A DNA stretch of 64,000 nucleotides, from the NCBI GenBank assembly GCA_023415825.1, contig JAEZJF010000010.1, positions 186,001 through 250,000 on the forward strand, written 5' to 3'. The position numbers were made by a program, and so were the translations under genes. The notes beneath the pieces are model-generated. The model made no database searches and was not told the DNA's origin. It worked only from the letters and a program-made list of their open reading frames with translations. This stretch comes from Bacillota bacterium (GTDB lineage Bacteria > Bacillota > Clostridia > DSM-8532). This document shows, in pieces, positions 9,632 to 18,416 of this stretch (position 1 is its first letter; each line of letters begins with the position of its first letter).

Positions 9632-10247
9632 TGCCTTCTGGCCTTTGATGATTTTCATTTTATTACTTCCCCTGTTATTTATAATATGATTTCTTATCTC
9701 CTGGATCATCTCCCAGGGAATATGCATGTGATTATAGGCAGCCGGTCTGATCCTCCTCTATCATTGGCTCGGCTTCGAGCCAGAGGCAAAATGAACGAAA
9801 TACGTCTGGCAGACCTTCGTTTTACATTGAGTGAGGCGACGCAGTTTTTTAACGAAAAAATGAGGTTGACTTTACCGCCCAAGATAATTACGGAGATTAC
9901 GACGAATACTGAAGGATGGATTACTGGTTTGCAGTTGGCAGCTATATCAGTAGTTTCTAAAGGTAATGACGCAAATCTGGGTTCACGTTTTAACGGAAGC
10001 AACCGATATTTGGTGGAATATCTGCTTAAAGAGATTATTGAACTTCAACCGGCAGAGATTCAACAGTTTCTGATATCAACATCGGTTCTCGAGCGTCTGT
10101 GCGGTCCTTTATGCGATGCCGTCCTTGGCAGGGAATCCGGTAGCAGCGACATCCTTAATAGGCTGGAACTGGACAATCTCTTTATAATCCCCTTGGATAA
10201 CGAGAACTACTGGTTCCGTTACCATCATCTTTTTCAGGAATTCTTTT
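9632..10247 (+). pseudogene. MalT/LuxR-type STAND regulator fragment
   Basis: Only the middle of a MalT-like ATP-dependent transcription activator is present. Translation from about 9638 gives LAFDDFHFITSPVI (the Walker B-like region), then HVIIGSRSDPPLSLARLR, the DLRFTLSEA block, the EGWITGLQLAA block and WFRYHHLFQEFF, all typical of these regulators. The N-terminal P-loop, the TPR region and the C-terminal LuxR helix-turn-helix are missing. No start codon or ribosome site fits the homology start, which lies upstream of the first ATG (9686). The frame runs into an unrelated S-layer fragment at about 10247. It is a decayed gene piece. Confidence 0.75.
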
Positions 10248-10511
10248 GCGCCGGAACAGCCCATCACCCGGCAAGAGATGTTCACACTCCTATACAACTC
10301 ACTTAAGCTGCTGAATAAGCTGCCCACAGGCGACAACGGCAAGACCCTCGCGGACTTTATGGACAGCGGCAGCGTCGCCTCTTGGGCGCGTGAAGCACTG
10401 ACCGCACTTGTGAAGTCCGGCATTGTTTCAGGTTCCGGCGGTAGAATTGACCCGGTGGGCGGCTCCACCCGCGCCCAGATGGCGCAGGTGCTTTATTCTT
10501 CTGTGCGTGAC
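10248..10511 (+). pseudogene. S-layer homology (SLH) domain fragment
   Basis: In a different frame from the MalT piece, about 88 codons read as the end of an SLH domain protein: PITRQEMFTLLYNSLK, then a WAREALTALVKSGIVSGSGG stretch and STRAQMAQVLYS. These match the ITRxEM and STRAQ signature positions of SLH repeats, which tie surface proteins to cell-wall polymers. There is no start of its own and homology ends abruptly at about 10511. It is probably the 3' end of a surface protein gene left by a rearrangement. Confidence 0.75.
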
Positions 10512-10550
10512 TTTTTCTTTTTCATCATCTCTTTCTTTTGCAATATTATG

Positions 10551-10579
10551 TTACAATATGGCACAATTACTGTTATTAT
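10551..10579 (+). promoter_or_regulatory. Candidate promoter of the lipid operon
   Basis: TTACAA (10551-10556), a 17-base spacer and TATTAT (10574-10579) fit a sigma-A promoter. Transcription would start at about 10586, on the ATG of the first gene, giving an mRNA with almost no leader. No ribosome site is visible before that ATG, which agrees with leaderless start, but the -35 is imperfect. Confidence 0.35.
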
Positions 10580-10585
10580 TGTAAT

Positions 10586-11176
10586 ATGAGAACAATTATT
10601 TTTATGTATATAACACTAATGCCTGCAATATTGGCAGGAATATTTACGATGATATGGTGTAAGCTTCCAATATTAAAATTTTTGAACAGACCTATAGATG
10701 GTGGGAAATGCCTGCAGGACGGGAAAAGAATATTCGGTGATAATAAAACCTGGAAGGGATTATGCGGTTACCTTGTTACAAATATATTAATTTTCATATT
10801 GTGGGGCTTTTTATCCGAAAGAAATGAGTTTCTGCAGCTACATAACTATTTTTATATTTATTATAAAAATACTCCTTTGTACAATTTGTTAATAGGAGTA
10901 TTAAGCGGGTTAGGCTATTCACTGTTTGAACTGCCCAATAGTTTTCTTAAACGAAGGCTTGATATAAGGCCGGGCAAGACCATTAGCGGAGGATGGAAAG
11001 CATTTTTTGTTTTCCTGGATCAGGCTGATTCTGTTTTTGGATGTGCATTGGTAGTGTGGCTGTTTTATGATATCGGTCTATTGACCTATATAGGATTCAT
11101 TTTGGTGGGTGCATTTACACACATAATACTAAATATGCTGTTATATTTCTTACAGTTACGAAAAAACCTGTTTTAG
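10586..11176 (+). CDS. CarS/CdsA-like CDP-lipid synthase (DUF46 family)
   Basis: This integral membrane protein of 196 aa probably transfers CMP from CTP to a phospholipid precursor, making a CDP-lipid. It matches the CDP-archaeol synthase (CarS) branch rather than classical CdsA. The diagnostic block DGKRIFGDNKTWKG lies near the N-terminus, and LFELPNSFLKRRLDI followed by FLDQADSVFG lies in the second half. Four to five hydrophobic segments are visible. The ORF can be read from 10538, but homology and hydrophobicity begin at the ATG at 10586. It is the first gene of an eight-gene operon, 10 bases ahead of the next start. The role in activating a lipid for PssA downstream is inferred. CarS-like genes occur in some bacteria, usually with unknown substrate. 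Confidence 0.75.
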   Translation: MRTIIFMYITLMPAILAGIFTMIWCKLPILKFLNRPIDGGKCLQDGKRIFGDNKTWKGLCGYLVTNILIFILWGFLSERNEFLQLHNYFYIYYKNTPLYNLLIGVLSGLGYSLFELPNSFLKRRLDIRPGKTISGGWKAFFVFLDQADSVFGCALVVWLFYDIGLLTYIGFILVGAFTHIILNMLLYFLQLRKNLF

Positions 11177-11186
11177 GAGCCAAAAG

Positions 11187-13697
11187 GTGATAATCAAGCT
11201 TGATGATAAAAAAAATACTGGAAAAACAGGCAACAAGGGTAAATTTTTAATGGTCATGAAGCAGAATTGCTTTCAGGTACCGGATGGCTTTATACTGGAT
11301 AGCGATTGCTACGACGAGATTATAAAGTCGTCCGGGATACATACTGATATTCTCCATTTGTTAAGAATAGCAGACAAGACAAATGCAGCAGAGATAAGTA
11401 AACAGATAATGGAATTGTTTGATCTTGTGAAAATGGACAATAGCATTATGAGCTTAGTGGAAGAGAATATTTGTCCGGAGAAGAAATACGCTGTAAGAAG
11501 CAGTGGCACAAGAGAGGATATGGTCGGTTTTTCTTTTGCCGGTCAATATGAAACCTTTTTAAATGTCCAAGGAATTGATAATCTGGAAAAAGCAATTATT
11601 GATTGTTATAAATCCATGTTCTCAGAAGTAACACTGACCTATTTAGTAAATCATAGTATTCCTTCGGATGATTTAAAGATGTCTGTTGTTATTCAGGAAA
11701 TGGTGGCTTCCGAATACAGTGGAATTGCTTTTACGGTTAATCCTATCACGGGCAACGACAAGGAGATTTTGGTAGAAGTTGCGGAAGGCTTGGGGGATAA
11801 TATTGTAAACGGTAAGGTGAAGCCGGAACAGTATTTTTATAACTGGTATGAAGAACAGTTTAACTACGACCGGAACAATAGGCTGCTGGATAAAATCATG
11901 CTGGACAGGATGATGAAGACATTTATGGATATTCAGATCTTTTTTGGATATCCCTGTGATATAGAATTTGCCATTGCCGGTGGTGAACTGTACATATTGC
12001 AGGCTAGAGCCATTACCAGGATAAAATATTCCGGAATAAAAGATATATGGTCGACAGCTGATTTTAAGGATGGAGGGGTATCGGCAACGGTTTGTATTCC
12101 ATATATGTGGAGTCTGTATGAATATATATGGGAGTATACCTTGAGAAAATTTGTGATTGATTCCAAGATATTAAAGCCCCGGGAGTGCGATAAAAAATTA
12201 GGGGACATGTTTTATGGAAGACCTTATTGGAACATGTCCGTTGTAAAATTGGCCATGAGCAAAGTTCCCGGTTACAAAGAAAGGGAGTTTGATTCAGACT
12301 TCGGAGTCAAGATAACCTATGAAGGGGATGGAGCTACCACAGGAATCACGTTTTCCTCCCTTTTAAGAATTATAAAAATGGCAATTGCCCAGAAAAGAAT
12401 ATTAAAGGAAAGGAATCAAAATGCAGAGCGTTATAAGGATGAATTGCTGAAAAAGTATGAGAATTATCGCAGTACCTATCGAGATTCTATGGATGAAAAG
12501 GCGTTTGAGCAGAAATGGTATCAATTGACCCGGGGAGACTATCTGCAAAGTGAGTCAACCTATTTTTGGCAGATTTTTATCAACACCATTCATCAGTCCT
12601 TATATAAGGATGGATTGTTAAGATACGTAAGCAATAGTGAATATATAGGATTGCTAGGCGGAATAGATCAGATATCTCATTTGCTTCCTTTCTATGCTAT
12701 GTGGGAAACCAGCAGAAGAATCCGCAGGGATGATAAGGCTTTTTCCTATTGGAAGAATACCCCATTGGAACAGATCCGAGAAGAGCTGGAAAACGGTCGT
12801 TATTATTCGGATGAAGTGTGTGAATTCATAGAAGCTTACGGGTATCATTCGGATAAGGAGCTGGATGTCACATACCCTCGTTATTATGAGGATACATTAA
12901 CAGTTATTAAGATGTTCAGGGATAGTGTGCTGTTGGATGATTCCTGCAGTCCCGTCGAGGATAAGAAGCGTCAGAGAAATGAATATGATAAGCAGCTTAA
13001 AAAGGTTCAAACCCAAGTAAATGCCGGAAAATATAAAAAGCTTGAAACCAAAATAATAAATATGAGAAGAATGCTTTGGTGGAGAGAGGAATTCAGAGAT
13101 ATATCAACCAGGTTTTACTATGTAATCAGAATCTACACCATGAGATTGGCGGATTACTATGTGAAAAGCGGAGTGTTGGAGAGGGCGGAAGATATCTGGA
13201 TGCTGAAAGTCGGCCAATTATGGGATTATATTGATGGAAAGTTGTCCGTAGAAGATCTGCAGGGGATTATAGCAAAAAGTAGAAGCTATTATAATTCCTT
13301 CAGAAACTATATGAGCGATAACGAAATCGGTTCCATATTTGATTCGGAAGGAAAAGAAGCGGCACAAAATAAAGACGGTATATACGGGTTGGGCTGCAAT
13401 AACGGAGTAGTAACTGCAACCGCCAGGGTGATTGAAAACTTGGGACAAATTGACAGGTTGCAGCAGGGAGACATTTTAGTAACCAGATTTACGGATACAG
13501 GCTGGACCTGCAAATTTGCCATGCTGTCCGGAATTGTTACGGAGTATGGAGGAATACTTTGCCACTCGGCAATTGTGTCAAGGGAGTATGGTATTCCATG
13601 TATCGTCTGTGTACATGATGTAATGAATCAAATCAAGGATGGCAGCAGGATTACGATTGATGGAACAACAGGTGAGATTATGATAGTTAAGGAGTAA
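11187..13697 (+). CDS. RPH-like phosphotransferase (PEP-synthase-type dikinase) 1
   Basis: An 836-aa enzyme with the PEP-synthase/PPDK ATP-binding domain at the N-terminus (YAVRSSGTRED at about 100-115; QEMVASEYSGIAFTVNP at about 170-190; LQARAIT at about 270) and the mobile phosphohistidine domain at the very C-terminus (GGILCHSAIVSREYGIPC, active histidine about 793). There is no C-terminal PEP/pyruvate barrel. That order, ATP domain, large middle region, His domain, is the one of rifampicin phosphotransferase, which turns ATP, acceptor and water into AMP, phosphate and phosphorylated acceptor. The middle region (about 290-700) should set the acceptor and is not recognisable. Start is GTG 11187 with GGAG 7 bases upstream. 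A role in phosphorylating a lipid or prenyl alcohol is inferred from neighbours only. Confidence 0.75.
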   Translation: MIIKLDDKKNTGKTGNKGKFLMVMKQNCFQVPDGFILDSDCYDEIIKSSGIHTDILHLLRIADKTNAAEISKQIMELFDLVKMDNSIMSLVEENICPEKKYAVRSSGTREDMVGFSFAGQYETFLNVQGIDNLEKAIIDCYKSMFSEVTLTYLVNHSIPSDDLKMSVVIQEMVASEYSGIAFTVNPITGNDKEILVEVAEGLGDNIVNGKVKPEQYFYNWYEEQFNYDRNNRLLDKIMLDRMMKTFMDIQIFFGYPCDIEFAIAGGELYILQARAITRIKYSGIKDIWSTADFKDGGVSATVCIPYMWSLYEYIWEYTLRKFVIDSKILKPRECDKKLGDMFYGRPYWNMSVVKLAMSKVPGYKEREFDSDFGVKITYEGDGATTGITFSSLLRIIKMAIAQKRILKERNQNAERYKDELLKKYENYRSTYRDSMDEKAFEQKWYQLTRGDYLQSESTYFWQIFINTIHQSLYKDGLLRYVSNSEYIGLLGGIDQISHLLPFYAMWETSRRIRRDDKAFSYWKNTPLEQIREELENGRYYSDEVCEFIEAYGYHSDKELDVTYPRYYEDTLTVIKMFRDSVLLDDSCSPVEDKKRQRNEYDKQLKKVQTQVNAGKYKKLETKIINMRRMLWWREEFRDISTRFYYVIRIYTMRLADYYVKSGVLERAEDIWMLKVGQLWDYIDGKLSVEDLQGIIAKSRSYYNSFRNYMSDNEIGSIFDSEGKEAAQNKDGIYGLGCNNGVVTATARVIENLGQIDRLQQGDILVTRFTDTGWTCKFAMLSGIVTEYGGILCHSAIVSREYGIPCIVCVHDVMNQIKDGSRITIDGTTGEIMIVKE

Positions 13698-13700
13698 CAG

Positions 13701-14306
13701 ATGATAGTAGGTAAATGGAATAGATCAGTAATAGTTACATATATCGGAGTCACGTTTTCAATAGTGGGAATGTATTTTGCGTTTACAAATGGTACAAAAT
13801 ATGCAATGTGCTGTCTGATGGCGGCTGGAATCTGTGATTTGTTTGACGGCAGGATAGCACGGAGCTGCAAAAGAACTGAAGAAGAGAAAAGATTTGGAGT
13901 TGAGCTGGATTCCCTGGCTGACGTGTTTAACTTCATTTCATTTCCGATTGTAATTTTTATTGGAGCAGGTTTTACCAAGCCCTATTTTATCCTACTCTAC
14001 ATTTTGTTCACAATATGTGGAATCGCAAGATTGGCCTATTTCAATATATCCACGGAGGACAGTACTCCGGTGCGCTATTATCAGGGGCTGCCGGTAACCT
14101 ATACTGCTTTGATATTACCGATTGTTTATTTACTCAAATATGTACTTCCCTCTAATTTGGTTTATATTATTTTTCCGGCAGCCTTGTTTGTAACTTCCAT
14201 ACTGAATATCCTTAATATAAAAGTTCCAAAGCCAAAGGGAGCCGCATATATTCTATTCTCCTTGTCAGCAGTATTTGTGCTGGTATTATATTTGGTGATA
14301 TTATGA
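13701..14306 (+). CDS. pssA: CDP-alcohol phosphatidyltransferase, phosphatidylserine synthase type
   Basis: This 201-aa membrane enzyme swaps CMP on a CDP-lipid for serine (or another alcohol). The family signature is complete: DGRIAR, then G and two spaced aspartates in FGVELDSLAD. The spacing with the RTEEEK insert is that of Firmicutes and archaeal PssA-type enzymes. About six membrane helices are visible. The start ATG has GGAG seven bases upstream and lies 3 bases after the dikinase stop. Its last bases overlap the decarboxylase start (ATGA), so the two are translationally coupled, as expected for successive steps from CDP-lipid to serine lipid to ethanolamine lipid. Confidence 0.85.
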   Translation: MIVGKWNRSVIVTYIGVTFSIVGMYFAFTNGTKYAMCCLMAAGICDLFDGRIARSCKRTEEEKRFGVELDSLADVFNFISFPIVIFIGAGFTKPYFILLYILFTICGIARLAYFNISTEDSTPVRYYQGLPVTYTALILPIVYLLKYVLPSNLVYIIFPAALFVTSILNILNIKVPKPKGAAYILFSLSAVFVLVLYLVIL

Positions 14307-15169
14307 TAAAAATCTATGACAGGGAAAACCAAACATATTGTACGGAAGTGCAATATGGAGAAAAAATGCTTAACTTTCTATATCATACGGTCTGGGGAAG
14401 GATAATGCTAAAGTTGATTGCAAATAGAAGCTTTTCCAGATTGAATGCAGTCTACAATAACAGTAAGTCAAGTATATCAAAAATAAACCCCTTTATTGAG
14501 AAATACAATATAAAGATTAATGATTTTGAAAGCAAGGAATATCAATCCTTTAATGATTTTTTTACAAGGTCTATGCTTCAAGGGAAAAGGAATATATGTA
14601 TGGAGCCGGAACGGCTGATTGCACCGGCAGATTCCAAATTATTGGTATACCATATTACTGAAAATCTAAAAATCAGTGTCAAAAATTCTATTTATTCGAT
14701 GGATGAGATTTTACGGGACAGAGTCCTTTCTAAAGAGTATGAGAATGGCTTGTGTCTTGTATATCGATTAACAGTAGATGATTATCACAGGTACTGCTAT
14801 ATTGATGACGGTGAAATAGTAGGACAAAAAAGGATAAAAGGGAAATTGCATACGGTAAGCTCTATCTCAAAGGATTATAAGGTTTATTTAGAGAACCAAA
14901 GGGAATACCAGGTTATTAATACAAAATATTTAGGATCGATCATTCAGATGGAAGTAGGGGCCATGCTGATAGGAAGGATTGTGAATACACAATCAAAGCT
15001 TGTCCTGCGGGGTGAAGAAAAAGGCTATTTCAGTTATGGAGGGTCCACGATTATAGTGTTTATAAAAGCCAACCATGTCATTATAGACGCGGATATAATG
15101 AAACATAGCCAGGAACAGATTGAAACAATGGTTAAATATGGGGAAGCAGTAGGAAGGATAATATGCTGA
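14303..15169 (+). CDS. psd: Phosphatidylserine decarboxylase proenzyme
   Basis: This 288-aa enzyme decarboxylates a phosphatidylserine-type lipid to the ethanolamine lipid. It is made as a proenzyme that cleaves itself at a Gly-Ser bond; here the site is YGGSTIIV near residue 248 (GGST instead of the common LGST), leaving a short alpha chain with a pyruvoyl group. APADSKLL (about 108-115) and the VDDYHRYC histidine segment (about 154-162) also fit the family. The start overlaps pssA by four bases and the end overlaps the UbiA-like gene by seven. The length is normal for the short bacterial type. Confidence 0.9.
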   Translation: MIKIYDRENQTYCTEVQYGEKMLNFLYHTVWGRIMLKLIANRSFSRLNAVYNNSKSSISKINPFIEKYNIKINDFESKEYQSFNDFFTRSMLQGKRNICMEPERLIAPADSKLLVYHITENLKISVKNSIYSMDEILRDRVLSKEYENGLCLVYRLTVDDYHRYCYIDDGEIVGQKRIKGKLHTVSSISKDYKVYLENQREYQVINTKYLGSIIQMEVGAMLIGRIVNTQSKLVLRGEEKGYFSYGGSTIIVFIKANHVIIDADIMKHSQEQIETMVKYGEAVGRIIC

Positions 15170-16062
15170 GAAGATTACATATATATTTTAAAGAAATGTA
15201 TCCTGTTATTCCAAGACTGTTATTAGGTTTTATCGTTTTTGGGGAAATCTATTTTATAATTTTGCTTAATTATGGAGTAACAGATTTTCATATCAGCTAT
15301 CAGGAGTTTATTGGGGGCTATACTGTTTTCGCATTTTTGATGTGGCTTAGAATTGCTGATGATTTTAAGGACTACGAGACAGACAAGGTTCTGTTCAAGG
15401 ACAGACCCCTGCCAAGCGGAAGGGTAAAGAAGAAGGAGCTTATAATAGCTTGTTCCGTTGTACAGGCTGTAGCAGTTATATTGAATATTCTTTTCATGAA
15501 TAACCTGCTCTTTTTTATGGTGTTATATTTTTATGGCTTTTTGATGAGCAAATGGTTTTTTAAAAGGAAAAAAATTCAGTCAAGCTTGCCTTTGGCACTG
15601 GTAACCCACAATCCGGTACAGCTTTTTGTAAATATCTTCGCCATATCCTTTACATGTATCAAATATCAGTTAAATCCGATAAGTCTGACCACATTTTTGG
15701 TTTTGTGGACCCTTTATTTTCCTTCCTTGATATGGGAAGTAAGCAGGAAAATCAAAGCACCCGGGGAGGAAAACGATTATACAACCTACTCCAAACTCTT
15801 TGGTTATAAGAAAGCAATACGATTTGTAATGTACTTAACCCTTACTGATATCATTACCAATATAATATTGGTATGGAATCTGAATAAAGCAGCGGTTGTA
15901 TTGTTTGTAATTCTTGTATCATGGATGTCATACCGGTTTGTTGATTTTATCGGGAACCCATACAAATACAAGATTGTAGGGAAGGTAGAAAAATACACCT
16001 ATATACAGGAAACTCTGATGCTGCTGACAGTAGCAATATACTTATCGGTAGGTAAAATATAG
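15163..16062 (+). CDS. UbiA-family membrane prenyltransferase
   Basis: A 299-aa polytopic membrane protein with about eight helices. The first Asp-rich motif of UbiA prenyltransferases is exact: DDFKDYETD at residues 66-74, followed by FKDRPLPSGRV, also typical. The second acidic motif is reduced (GEENDYTTYSKLFG, about 205-220), so substrate handling may differ. UbiA enzymes attach an isoprenoid chain to an acceptor such as a quinone ring, heme or, in archaea, geranylgeranylglyceryl phosphate (DGGGP synthase). The start lies inside the end of psd, and the stop codon shares a base with the next GTG. Position among CarS-, PssA- and Psd-like genes suggests a lipid acceptor; this is inference. 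Confidence 0.75.
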   Translation: MLRRLHIYFKEMYPVIPRLLLGFIVFGEIYFIILLNYGVTDFHISYQEFIGGYTVFAFLMWLRIADDFKDYETDKVLFKDRPLPSGRVKKKELIIACSVVQAVAVILNILFMNNLLFFMVLYFYGFLMSKWFFKRKKIQSSLPLALVTHNPVQLFVNIFAISFTCIKYQLNPISLTTFLVLWTLYFPSLIWEVSRKIKAPGEENDYTTYSKLFGYKKAIRFVMYLTLTDIITNIILVWNLNKAAVVLFVILVSWMSYRFVDFIGNPYKYKIVGKVEKYTYIQETLMLLTVAIYLSVGKI

Positions 16063-18413
16063 TGAAGAGCAAAAGTTTACAAATGTTAAAAGAGAACGGA
16101 ATGAATGTTCCTGATTTTGCTGTATTAGATTTTGAAGGCTTGATTCAGGAAAAGAAAGAGCTGCTTGAGGAAATAGAGCGTTACAAAACGGAAGACATCA
16201 ATAAATACAGCAGAAGCTTAAAAGAAGCTGTGAGAAGGGCATATACAGGGGGGGCTTTAGACCTGGGTTTTGATAAATATGCGATAAGATCCTCCTGCAA
16301 TGCTGAGGATGGTAAAAATAACAGCTTTGCAGGACAATTTAAGACCTTTTTGAACGTAGGACCTGATGACATTGAAGACAAAATCCTGTTGTGTTTGGAA
16401 TCCTTATATGATCCAAATGTGTTGGAATATGCTAATCAAAATGGTATTGACGAAAAACAACTAAAAATGAATGTTATCCTTCAGAAAATGATCGAGGGGG
16501 ATCACTCGGGGATTTTATTTACGGCAAATCCCCAGGGAATTCTCAATGAAAGTGTAATTGTTGTAGGCAAGGGTTTGGGAGAAGGAATCGTTTCCGACCA
16601 GGTTGAAACCACGACATATTATTTTAATACCACTGATAATATTTATTACTATGACGGAAAAGAAGATCTTCTCTCTAGGGCCAGACTCCTGGAATTGGTA
16701 GAGCTTGGGAATAAGATCAAACAGATATTAAGGAATGATTATCTGGATATTGAGTTTTCGATTAAGGACAATACAATACATATCCTTCAAGCCAGACCGA
16801 TTACAACGATTGATGATTCTCATCCGGTTATTTTGGATAACAGCAATATTGTGGAAAGCTATCCGGGCATTAGCCTGCCTTTGACGGATTCCTTTGTAAA
16901 TATTGTTTACTCGGGAGTGTTCAAAGGGGTTTCCGCCAGAGTGCTGAAGAATAAAAAAATAGTGAAACAGTGTGAGGATATTTTTAGGAACATGGTAGGC
17001 AGTTCCAATGGCAGAATGTACTATAAGATTAGCAATTGGTACACTATCATCAAGTTTTTACCCTTCAACAAGAAAATAATTCCGGTCTGGCAGGATATGC
17101 TGGGAGTTAAAAATAAAAATTATGACCTGGAAAGAGTAAACTTGTCTGGAATCACCCGTATTCAAACCTATTTCAACTCAGTTTATGAATTGTTAATGGT
17201 ACCCTCCAATATGAAGAAGCTGAATAAGCGTTTTATAGAGATCAATGACTATTTTTATTCCAAACATCATGAGGACATAACCAATGAGGAATTGGTTCAG
17301 CTGTACGATGAGGTCAAAGACAAGCTGCTGAGCATTTGGGATGTAACCCTTTTAAATGATTTGTATGCATTCATTTTTACCGGTCTTTTGAAAAGCAAGT
17401 TAAAGAAAAAAGATCCGGAGCATTATGAAGAAAGAACCATTGAGCTGATATCCGGAATAAGGAACATAGAAAGCATGAAGCCAATCCGGGAATTGATTGA
17501 ATTATCCTCCCTGTCATTAACCCAGAGGGAAACAAAAGAGTATAAGAAGCAGTATAACGATTACATACATATATATGGGGACAGGGCAATGGAAGAATTG
17601 AAGCTGGAGACTGAAACTTTTCGGACAAATCCGAATCTGCTGGAGGATAAAATCAGGGAATATACAATGGACTTGGCTAAACTGAAGCAGATGCAGGATG
17701 CTGTGAATCCTACGGAGGGAAAAGCTTTAAAAGGAAAGGGTATGCTTTTTGATTTTTTCGTCAGCCATGCCATGACGGGAATAAAGAACAGAGAGCTGTC
17801 ACGGCTAAACAGAAGCAGGATATTCGGAATGGTAAGAGCTATATTTTTATCCTTTGCTGAGAATTTTAAAAAACAGAAGCTGATAGGAGATGTAAAGGAT
17901 ATCTTTTATCTAAAGGTGGCGGAGATATTTGACTTGGCAAAAAATCCGAAGGACGTTACACAGCTGATTGAAAGGCGCAAGGAGGAATACAGAAAATACA
18001 GTCTGTTGCCGGCTTATACCCGGCTGGTATTTGCAGGGCAAGAGTTTAACAAAAATAACATTTCAATTAATTCTAATAAGCATTATGTGAATTCTCACAG
18101 CATGCAGGGAATACCTTGTTCCAAGGGCAAGGTTACTGGAGAAGTATTGGTAATCAATAATGTCATGGAAGCCAAAAATGCTAAGGACAAAATACTGGTT
18201 AGCAAAATGACGGATCCGGGATGGGTGTTTTTACTTGCAAGTGCCAAGGGGATAATAACCGAGAAGGGATCTTTGCTTTCTCATACAGCAATCATTTCCA
18301 GAGAACTGAAAATTCCTGCTATTGTTGGGGTGGATCAAGCGCTGGATACTTTAAAAAACGGTGATATTGTGTCCATGGATGGAAATACCGGAATGATCGA
18401 GATACTGAGGTAA
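16062..18413 (+). CDS. RPH-like phosphotransferase (PEP-synthase-type dikinase) 2
   Basis: A second, diverged dikinase of 783 aa with the same layout as the one at 11.2-13.7 kb. The N-terminal ATP domain shows YAIRSSCNAED (about 72-82), GDHSGILFTANPQG (about 147-160) and LQARPIT (about 240). An unrecognised middle region follows, then the C-terminal phosphohistidine domain with LLSHTAIISRELKIPAIVG (histidine about 741). There is no pyruvate/PEP barrel, so it is not a normal PEP synthase. Start is GTG 16062, overlapping the UbiA stop by one base (TAGTG). Two such enzymes in one operon could phosphorylate two acceptors, act in sequence (mono- then diphosphate), or form a heteromer; the sequence does not decide this. 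Confidence 0.75.
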   Translation: MKSKSLQMLKENGMNVPDFAVLDFEGLIQEKKELLEEIERYKTEDINKYSRSLKEAVRRAYTGGALDLGFDKYAIRSSCNAEDGKNNSFAGQFKTFLNVGPDDIEDKILLCLESLYDPNVLEYANQNGIDEKQLKMNVILQKMIEGDHSGILFTANPQGILNESVIVVGKGLGEGIVSDQVETTTYYFNTTDNIYYYDGKEDLLSRARLLELVELGNKIKQILRNDYLDIEFSIKDNTIHILQARPITTIDDSHPVILDNSNIVESYPGISLPLTDSFVNIVYSGVFKGVSARVLKNKKIVKQCEDIFRNMVGSSNGRMYYKISNWYTIIKFLPFNKKIIPVWQDMLGVKNKNYDLERVNLSGITRIQTYFNSVYELLMVPSNMKKLNKRFIEINDYFYSKHHEDITNEELVQLYDEVKDKLLSIWDVTLLNDLYAFIFTGLLKSKLKKKDPEHYEERTIELISGIRNIESMKPIRELIELSSLSLTQRETKEYKKQYNDYIHIYGDRAMEELKLETETFRTNPNLLEDKIREYTMDLAKLKQMQDAVNPTEGKALKGKGMLFDFFVSHAMTGIKNRELSRLNRSRIFGMVRAIFLSFAENFKKQKLIGDVKDIFYLKVAEIFDLAKNPKDVTQLIERRKEEYRKYSLLPAYTRLVFAGQEFNKNNISINSNKHYVNSHSMQGIPCSKGKVTGEVLVINNVMEAKNAKDKILVSKMTDPGWVFLLASAKGIITEKGSLLSHTAIISRELKIPAIVGVDQALDTLKNGDIVSMDGNTGMIEILR

Positions 18414-18416
18414 AAT

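Noticed and set aside
11187..13697. True phosphoenolpyruvate synthase
   Set aside because: The phosphohistidine domain is at the very C-terminus and the C-terminal PEP/pyruvate barrel is missing, so gluconeogenic PEP synthase is unlikely.
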